This document shows, one piece after another, positions 22,161-28,555 of a stretch of DNA of 28,555 nt. The notes below the pieces were generated by a model. That model was not told where the DNA came from. It made no database searches and saw only the letters and a list, made by a program, of their open reading frames with translations. Numbering within the stretch: position 1 is the stretch's first letter; each line of letters begins with the position of its first letter. The translations under genes and the position numbers were made by a program. The DNA comes from Elysia marginata (lineage: Eukaryota > Mollusca > Gastropoda > Plakobranchidae), in assembly GCA_019649035.1 (NCBI GenBank), contig BMAT01009701.1:9088-37642 (forward strand), read 5' to 3'.

Positions 22161-22848
22161 GTGTCGTCGTGTTTGTTTCTTTTTTCAAACTTATCTGACC
22201 TATTGCTTTCAAAATCAAATAGAAAAAATTATGTTGCAGAGATTTCCTCGCAACTTATTCCTCCAAAAGATTTTAACAACTCCCCTATTAGTTAGTTCCT
22301 CCTAATATCTAATTTTGGCTACACTCGGGCATTTGAAAGATCATGTGGTTGCTATCACATGACCATTTAGGCGTCAAAATGGCAGAACTATGTATAAATT
22401 TATTTTGATAAGCAGTAGACTACCAATTATCGCCAGGACGCTTCCTCGATCCTCAGCCCTGCACTGTCTCTTGTCGCTTTGACTTCATTCTGCCGTTACC
22501 TGATACTGTGGTAGTGTCTATACAGGGTAGACCAGATTTTGCGGGATCAGATCTGCAAACGAATACAGTTCTAGATCTAGAAATCTAGCTCTCCTACTCC
22601 TAGTCCTGTAGGCTAAGTTTTGTAATGTAGGCCTAATCTAGGCTTCCATTGAACTCACAAAAAGTTAAAAGTTTAGATATTATATAAGTAGATCTAGACT
22701 CTAGAGAGAACATTAAGATTTTTACTGATGTATGTCTTGTACTTTTGTACTAGCTTAGATTAGTATAAGATCTATGTGAATGGCAATATAAATCGCATTG
22801 AATCACATCCATCCAACGAGTTGTTGATCAAAGTCTGGTACACAGTGG
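22160..22848. other. Intergenic, no gene recognised
   Basis: This is ordinary AT-rich sequence. A CTAGATCTAG-rich patch lies at about 22565-22705 (GTTCTAGATCTAGAAATCTAG and similar), a simple-sequence bias and not an element I can name. Confidence 0.5.
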
Positions 22849-22975
22849 TAGGCACGGTGTCAGGAAAATGTGACTGGATGTGGTGTATGCAAGCGCTCCT
22901 TACATCAAAGTGTGGCAGCACGCTTTCAATTGTCCCAAGCGTCGTCTCTGATATAATAACCTTCACCTTCAAAAC
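22849..22975 (+). repeat. SINE body fragment (headless)
   Basis: This segment matches the body of the complete SINE at 23604-23918. Shared blocks are GGTGTCAGGA.AATGTGACTGG, AAGCGCTCCTTA, GTGTGGCAGCACGCTTTCAA and CGTCTCTGATAT. The tRNA-like head is missing, so it is 5'-truncated or has decayed. The opposing open frames across 22772-23087 are a by-product of this repeat. Confidence 0.75.
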
Positions 22976-23567
22976 GTTCAAATTCAAAACAACCTTTGGA
23001 CCAAAAAGCCAGTGGTCGATCTACATCATTGCCTTCCTTTTCTTGCCTCTATCATATCTACTAGCACCAACAGAATCAAGTTACTAGACTAGATATCTTA
23101 TCAATACCAATTCTTTAATTCAGGGTTGTAATTCCTGGAAGGCTTCAACATCACCATCGATGGACCTACTTTCAGTTACCCTGGCACTGGCAGTCCCATA
23201 AAAATAGGCATAGACCTCTCACCTCTAGTTAGTCATACATGTACTAGGCTTCAAGGGGGGTTAGGTGGCTTACGTGGTTGTCAAAGATTGCTGATTTTTG
23301 TTTTTCATAAAACAAAAAAGCATCTCAAAGACATTGTTTTAGACGACTACGGACTAGGCTTCACTAGGTCTAATAACTTATAAATTATAAACTATAACAA
23401 CAAAAAAGTTAACACTTGATTTTGGTTCAGAAATGGATCATAAGACACATGTCTGGTTGAGTCTATGTGGTGTGCGTTCTGATTTTGTAACCTATCTAAG
23501 CTCGAAGCCGGAGATTGGACTAGAATCCAATCCCGTCCTGAGAGGTAAAATTGGACTATATATAGTA
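22976..23567. other. Intergenic, with a short duplicated block beside the next element
   Basis: I see no gene. TCCAATCCCGTCCTGAG occurs at 23526-23542 and again at 23571-23587 (period 45), where the second occurrence forms the left tip of the family B transposon. Between them ATTGGACT...AGTCCAAT forms an 8-base-arm hairpin. Confidence 0.55.
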
Positions 23568-24488
23568 CAGTCCAATCCCGTCCTGAGTGGTTTAAAGTCA
23601 ACAGACCGGCTCTGTGGCCAAGCAGTTAGTTACTCACTCAGAGATCGGGAAGTGTGTGGTTCGATCCATGGCTTAGTCAAACCAAAGACTTTAAGTTCAA
23701 AATTGTATTTAGTCTAGTTGATCCCCCTAGTGTCTGGTATTATGGATTTAGTTTTAAGTTGGGCCGGCCTGGTGTCAGGATAATGTGACTGGGTGTGTTG
23801 TGCGTAAGCGCTCCTTATATCATAGTGTGGCAGCACGCTTTCAACTGTCATAACCGCCGTCTCTGATATTACCTCGAAGTTGACTGGGACATTAAAAATT
23901 CAATTAACCAACCAACCTCACAAAGGTCCTGTTTTTTTTCCTTCTTTATTTATTTAACTTTATTTCACATTAAGTCAAAGGCCTCAGACCTATTTCCTCT
24001 TAAAGTGAACACCTCGTAGCCAGATGTAAAGAGACGATAGACTCCAGATGGGTCATGTTAGAGACAAAGAGTTGCATGATTCAAGACACTGCCTGCAGCG
24101 CTTGCCTGCGTGGGCCCACTGGCTTGGCAAGGGCTAGTGGGGGACGGGGGAGGGCTAGCACAGTTGAACAGGATGCTGCTGATTGGGGCAGTTCACTGAT
24201 GATCCTCCCACTCCTCCCCGCTTTGCCACACCAGTCCAACAATTTTAATGTTACACAAACACCATGTTTCTTTGTACACACCTATGCATTCCATCCCTTT
24301 GTCTACACCTAGCCTAGGCTATCCTTCATCATTTTTCCGAGTACCTTCCTAGCCGTCACTTTGTGCTCGTTACAGATTACACTATGTTACAAACCCTCCT
24401 CCCCTGAAAATGGATATTAAAGTCAACCTCGCTTAAAGTCAACATTTTTTTCCAGTCATGAGGTGTGGACTTTTTCCGGATTCCGCTG
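23568..24488. mobile_element. Pogo/Tc1-mariner-like MITE, family B, copy 2 (interrupted by a SINE)
   Basis: The element starts CAGTCC... after TA (23566-23567). It carries TTAAAGTCAACA, resumes after the SINE with CCTCACAAAGGTCCTG, then parallels copy 1 through ACTTTATTTCACATTAAGTC, GATTGGGGCAGTTCACTG, TGCATTCC.TCCCT and CTATGTTACAAA. It ends ...CGGATTCCGCTG next to TA (24489-24490). Without the SINE it is about 600 bases. There is no transposase frame. Divergence from copy 1 is moderate with several indels, so neither insertion looks recent. Confidence 0.7.
23604..23918 (+). mobile_element. tRNA-derived SINE, nested in the family B MITE
   Basis: The head has a pol III A box (TGGCCAAGCAG, 23615-23625) and a B box (GGTTCGATCC, 23658-23667) 43 bases apart, as in a tRNA. 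The body carries the GGTGTCAGGATAATGTGACT...GGCAGCACGCTTTCAA block shared with 22849-22975. The tail runs GACTGGGACATTAAA and then AATTAACCAACCAACC. I associate this body with SINE families widespread in molluscs and other invertebrates; the family name would need a repeat-library search. It interrupts the MITE between its AAAGTCAACA and CCTC segments. Confidence 0.8.
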
Positions 24489-24490
24489 TA

Positions 24491-24597
24491 GTAATTTTCC
24501 AATAAACATGGCTAGGCCACTTGTTCTTATTTTTAAAACCTTGAATACTGTATAGTGTATGTTTCATTTTATTGTAGATATTTTTTTTCTTTCCCAG
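24491..24597 (+). other. Flank leading to a probable splice acceptor of the zinc-finger gene
   Basis: The sequence ends in a strong pyrimidine tract and acceptor (TTTTTTTTCTTTCCCAG, AG at 24596-24597). This suggests the first visible exon of the zinc-finger gene starts at 24598 and that a 5' UTR exon lies upstream, possibly beyond the repeats. Confidence 0.5.
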
Positions 24598-24753
24598 GGC
24601 AATACGGATATACGAAGCCATCAATTACAAGCTAGATAAAAATTGCATATTAGCACTTTTAAACCAAAAATAGAAATAACAGAATGAAAACTTTAAAAGG
24701 TCAGAAAGAAATAATCTTTCTGGTTGACTTTGATTTCTGAAAGTAAGACTGCC

Positions 24754-26663
24754 ATGTCTGACCATGAGTCGGGTATTGAGGATCTGAGAGTTGAAAATGA
24801 TCCAGGCACGGAGAATGAAGAAGATTTCGCCGGCATTGACTACAAAGATGGCGACATCTCCTCTGAGGATGCCCAGGTGCTGGAGACAGAGAATCACATC
24901 TCAACACAGAAAGCGGAAAAGAAGGACAAATGTGGAAACAAACCAAAGGTCAAAATGAAAACATTGACAATTGATGGACAGCTTGTGTACTTCTGTATGA
25001 TTTGTGATAAAATATTCACGCGTCGGAAAGACAAGCTGAATCATGAGCTGGCTCACAGTGGTGAGACAATGTTGTCTTGCTCAGAATGCGGTAAAGAATA
25101 TTTACATGAGTCCAGTCTCATTTCTCACATGAGGACTCACGATGGCGACCCTCTCTTCATGTGTGATTTGTGTCCAAAAATGTTTGCCCAAAGTCACCAT
25201 TTAAAAACTCATATTCTCTCTCACTCAGAACCAACTAATTTCACATGCAAAACCTGCTACAAAGAATTTGCCACCGCTGCCGACTTGAACCATCATAGTA
25301 GATCGTCCATCAATCAAGAAATGTCTTATTTTTGGTGTAAAATGTGCAAAGTTTACTTTTGCCGAACCCATGGACCTGAGTGTCGCAAACGAATCCACGC
25401 TTATCAATGCTCGGCTTGCAATGAGCTCTTTTATACTCAGAAAAAACTTCGGATTCATTTGAAGAAATTTGCCCATTTCTCCCATGACAAACCTGACTAC
25501 ATCGAGCCCCTCACGGAGGAAGAGCTTTACCCTCACAAGTTGCCTGAAAGTCTCAAAAGAAGCCAGTCTGCAAAAGAAAATAGCATTTTAAAACAGTCGT
25601 ATAAAAACCTTCCCAATAAAACTGCTAAAAGATGTACAGATCAGGACTTAGAAAATATTGTACCACGAAAGAAGTTCAAGCTGTCACCAAGGAAAATATT
25701 CCTGGAAGACGAACAGTCAAGCACATCAGTACAGGACTCAGCTCCTGAACGGAAACACGAGACAGATTCTGAGCTGAGATCGCCGAGCAAGAATAGAAAG
25801 GTTGGTAATATCAAAAAGTCATGTACATAACCAATTCAAAAGACTTCAGTTTCATGCTTAGAATTTATAATGTGTCATTAAATCTAAAGATTAACTTTCT
25901 TAGCCTACAGGGATGCAAATTTTCCTATTTTTTTCAGAAATTCCAGTTTTTGAAACATTCTCATGACATTTTTATTTAACTTAGAAGCAGAAAGGTCAAC
26001 AAAATAAGGACTTTCTGAAGTTCACAAAAGCCTTCAAAGTTTACACCCTGGCTTGTGTGGCTGTGAGTTCATAGAATTTACATGCAAATCAATGAAAGTA
26101 AAATTGTTTTAATTGAGCTCTTAGCAGAAAACAGCTACGTAGCCATAGTAATAACTGTGCAATATGTATTCTTTTTGTGTTTCTTTAAAGCTATGTGTCA
26201 AAGATTTTAAGAGAAGCCAGCATATTCTTATAATTGAAAGATTTTAAATTAAAGGTGTGAAATCAGCAGTGGAGAGAAGTAGGCTTTAAGTGAAAATGCC
26301 GAAATGTCTGTCTTTAGTATGATTTGAACCTTCAACTATAGTATTAGTAGCTTTGGCACCCACTGCCTTGCCACTTAGAGAAACATAGCTCTTATACCAT
26401 GTTGCCACTATGCTCCTTAATTTCACTGCTAATTTCATACGTTTGAAATCTTTAAATCATTTCATTGTGCAGTGGCTGCCTCCACAATTTATTCTGCATG
26501 TCACAGTAGCTTCTTGAAAGTTTTCCTGTTTTTTGTTTTTTTTGTGTACTCTGCTTTCATCTCCGTTTGTAGTATAATAAATGCTTTTTGTTTTGTTGTT
26601 TTTTTTTTATATATATTGAAAAATAATTAAATACATTAGAACATAATAATTGTTCTTTACAGA

Positions 26664-26695
<32 letters not shown>

Positions 26696-28457
26696 AGTTA
26701 TTTTCTAGCGCCTCTTCCTACATGTAGGCTCGAAGCTCTTTACAACAGTACATCTACCCAAACAAACAATGCTGACATAATGACAATTTTGTACAAAACA
26801 TAACCCATTAACAATTCAAAACAAACAAAAGAAAAACAAAAGGTGCATGCACAAAATTAAAGGAAAAAAAAAAGGATATACATTGACCATCGGTAGTCAG
26901 ATACATTTCTTGACACAAACTAATTAAGGTCTTCATATAGCGTGAACAAATAAGTTTTCAATAGGGTCTTAAACTGATTTACCGACGTAGCCTCCCTGAT
27001 AGAAAGGGGAAGGGCATTCCAGACTACTGGTGCACATTGCACAAAGGCTCTATTACCGTCTTTTCTTGATGGTTTACACGGAACTGACAACAGAGCTTTA
27101 TTACATGATCTTAAGTTGCGCGCAGGCGTGTACAAGCTTACAAGACCTTTAAGATAATTAGGGGCATAGCCGTGAATGCATTTGTAGCATAAAAAAACCT
27201 AAATTCAATTGCTCTTTTTTTTTTTATCAATATTAACATTGATTTCAACCAGGGCAAGCCATACTGCAAGAAATGCAACCGATCTTTCAAGGACTCGTTT
27301 GACCTAGAGCGGCACCGATCAGCAGTGCATGTTGATGCGTCCACAGACCTTCCTTCCAGCAAGCAGGCCAGCACCAGCTCTCTGGCAACTCCTTTCAGCT
27401 GTAAGATCTGCGGAGCAGGCTTCACCTCCAAGGAGGACCTGGAGCGCCACGGTTTCAAACACAGTGGGGAGCGGATGCACGTTTGTCCGATGTGTGGCGA
27501 GGAGTTTCCTCAGGCCCTGCAGCTCACCAAACATCTGAAAACTCACATGGGGGATCACCCGTACCGATGCAGTCAGTGTGGCAAGTCTTTCAGATTGAAA
27601 GTAGGTGAACAACGTCCAGCTTGAACTTCTTTTGGCTTTTATGATAAAAGCTCATAACATAAGTTTACATAATTATGGTCTAGTCTGAATATTTCAAAAC
27701 TCTGAGGAACAAAATTTACCTTCCAAATCAGCAAATTCCGAGTGTGCATTACAGAGGGGTCAAATCAGTTGTCTGAATATAGTTCAAATAAAACAAATAT
27801 ATTCAAATCGTCTAAGTTGAAACATTTTGAACATGATTTGGACTGAACTGTATTTGCTGGCAATTTTGTATGATTTAGTAAAAAAAAAATGCTGCGGTCA
27901 CATCAAAATTAGAAGGTTAACAAGATTTAATGCTTTCTTTTCCTACTTTAGATATATATAATTTTCTTTCCACAGTGTCATAAATTGTTTCAGTACACAC
28001 TACCTAATGAACTCATTGTAGGCATTTTAACACTCTTCTTTACAGGGATAAACTGATATGCTGGTCCTTTTTAAAGTTGTTTTTCTCTTTCACTTGAACT
28101 TATGGATGGTGAAGTTTTTTTAATTTTAAAACCAACATGTTTGTGCTGTTCTCGTTGATTTTTTTTCTCTCTTTTTTTTCTGTCGTAGAGACTTCCTTTT
28201 GTTATAGCATGAAACGAAAAAGCAAATACAGGGAAGCAAAGAAGAACTATTTACTACCATGCTATTTTTTGTTCTGTTCTATGTATTTTTTTTTTCCTTT
28301 TACCTGATAGTGTCTGTTCTAACAGATTCAGCTGATCCAGCATGTCCGTCTCCACATAGTGCAGGACGCTAACGCTTGCGACAAGTGTCCCTCAAAGTTC
28401 AACACCAGAGCTGAGCTGCAAAATCACAAGCTTCAAGCCCACCGAGAGAGCCTCAGG
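24754..28457 (+). CDS. Multi-C2H2 zinc-finger protein, 5' part (three coding exons seen)
   Basis: Coding exons are 24754-25800, 27253-27600 and 28326-28457. All junctions are phase 0 and the visible product is 509 residues. The first ATG in frame is 24754 (GCCATGT, G at -3), after upstream stops. Residues 1-75 are acidic, then Lys-rich. Good C2H2 fingers have Cys/Cys/His/His at 81/84/97/101, 109/112/125/129, 137/140/153/157, 354/357/370/375, 399/402/415/419, 427/430/443/447, 455/458/471/475 (split by intron 2) and 483/486/499/504. Residues 165-185 are a finger lacking its last His. Residues 195-215 are a Cys/His cluster with unusual spacing, followed by C219/C222/H235/H241. Residues 245-349 form a basic linker rich in SPSK/RKKFKLSPRK, possibly nuclear-localising. 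A nuclear DNA-binding role is expected; no orthologue is recognised. The 3' end is uncertain: CAGG|GTAAAG at 28458 looks like a donor, but read-through would stop at 28470-28472. Confidence 0.85.
25801..26600 (+). promoter_or_regulatory. Possible intron-retention/intronic poly(A) isoform of the zinc-finger gene
   Basis: The intron 1 donor AAAG|GTTGGT is weak. If unspliced, the frame continues nine codons (VGNIKKSCT) to TAA at 25828-25830. An AATAAA at 26576-26581 is then followed by a long GT/T-rich stretch, a textbook poly(A) arrangement. This would give a 358-residue protein with only the first finger block. It is inference from sequence; both forms may coexist. Confidence 0.45.
26300..26390 (-). 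repeat. tRNA-derived SINE head, minus strand, in zinc-finger intron 1
   Basis: Read on the minus strand, an A box (TGGCAAGGCAG, 26373 down to 26363) and B box (GGTTCAAATC, 26330 down to 26321) are 43 bases apart, the same spacing as in the SINE at 23604. The body does not match that SINE, so it is another family or a decayed copy. The acceptor stem is not evident, so this is not a tRNA gene. Confidence 0.55.
26664..27205 (-). mobile_element. 5'-truncated non-LTR retrotransposon (LINE), 3' end with RT C-terminus
   Basis: On the minus strand a frame from about 27205 to the stop at 26920 encodes a C-terminal reverse-transcriptase region. It includes YKCIHGYAPNYL, LYTPARNLRS, RAFVQCAPVVWNALPLSI and FKTLLKTYLF, the pattern seen at the end of CR1/L2/Jockey-like ORF2 proteins. 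It is followed by a 3' UTR containing GTAAAGAGCTTCGAGCC and GGCGCTAGAAAAT, and by an (ATT)n tail (26664-26693 on the + strand). The catalytic RT and endonuclease are missing, so it is a dead 5'-truncated copy. It sits antisense in zinc-finger intron 1, about 50 bases before exon 2. The exact clade needs alignment. Confidence 0.85.
27680..27850. mobile_element. Family A MITE-like fragment in zinc-finger intron 2
   Basis: It shares GAATATTTCAAAAC...GAGGAACAAAATTT and CTGAATATAG.TTCAAATAAA.CAAATAT with the copies in P450 introns 5 and 9. It ends GACTGAACTG next to TA (27851-27852), equivalent to a CAGTTCAG terminal repeat. It is about half the length of the other copies, so it is probably truncated. 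The rest of intron 2 (27851-28325) is T-rich and otherwise empty. Confidence 0.5.
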
Positions 28458-28555
28458 GTAAAGAACTCCTGAGATTATCATAAGAGATGTAGAATATTAT
28501 TTCAGATTCATTTCGTTCTTTCCAAGGGATTTCAAAGTTGTTTTTTTTTTTTTTT
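28458..28555 (+). other. Zinc-finger gene intron 3 or 3' end
   Basis: After the GTAAAG donor the window holds only AT-rich sequence ending in a T run. If the donor is not used, the protein ends five codons later (VKNS then TGA at 28470-28472). No poly(A) signal follows within the window, which favours an intron continuing past the edge. Confidence 0.5.

Noticed and set aside
22772-23087. Opposing open frames of 71 and 103 residues
   Set aside because: They overlie a SINE body fragment shared with 23604-23918, so the frames are incidental.
23604-23690. Functional tRNA gene
   Set aside because: A and B boxes are present, but there is no matching acceptor stem. A SINE body follows, and the body recurs elsewhere, so it is a tRNA-derived SINE.
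27138-27612. Minus-strand and alternate-frame ORFs over zinc-finger exon 2
   Set aside because: They are shadows of the C2H2 coding exon, which has perfect finger spacing in the + frame.
1-28555. A new multi-gene system such as a cluster, defence island or CRISPR-like array
   Set aside because: Only two unrelated spliced genes are supported. Repeats are microsatellites, SINEs, a LINE fragment and MITEs, with no regularly spaced unique spacers or co-oriented small genes.

Overview
This window is AT-rich, intron-containing animal DNA with two spliced genes on the + strand and many interspersed repeats. The organism is probably a mollusc, perhaps a gastropod. That guess rests on the long AT-rich introns, a CYP4F/CYP4V-like P450, a SINE body of the kind I associate with mollusc genomes, and the frequent AGGCCT/TAGGCCTA motif. 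Taxonomy is inference only. There are no bacterial-style operons, CRISPR arrays or rRNA genes.

Region 1 (1-1580) is 5' flank: an ATT microsatellite, diverged tandem repeats, a possible 5' UTR splice acceptor and a 7-codon uORF. Region 2 (1585-15225) is a complete cytochrome P450 of clan 4. I rebuilt it as 12 coding exons whose phases all agree, totalling 1503 nt (500 residues plus stop). All P450 signatures are present: N-terminal anchor, WxxxR, EGHDTT I-helix with the CYP4 heme-ester Glu, ExxR, a PERF-like motif and FSAGPRNCIG. Its introns hold microsatellites, long pyrimidine tracts, a degenerate tRNA-like SINE head and two MITE-like elements.

Region 3 (15226-24590) has no gene I can support. 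It is a graveyard of short DNA transposons and SINEs. Two copies of a TA-flanked element share CAGTG/CAGT ends; one is interrupted by the assembly gap and the other by a tRNA-derived SINE. A second TA-flanked family lies at 17727-18492. A 221-bp fold-back and a dispersed or inverted repeat cluster lie between them. Region 4 (24598-28555) is the 5' part of a C2H2 zinc-finger gene, with three coding exons visible and at least eight good fingers. Its first intron contains a minus-strand LINE 3' fragment (RT C-terminus plus ATT tail), a minus-strand SINE head and a plausible intronic poly(A) site that would give a shorter isoform.

The P450 would act at the ER membrane on fatty-acid-type substrates. 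The zinc-finger protein would be nuclear. Nothing links the two genes beyond proximity. The most unusual content is the repeat architecture, not a new multi-gene system.
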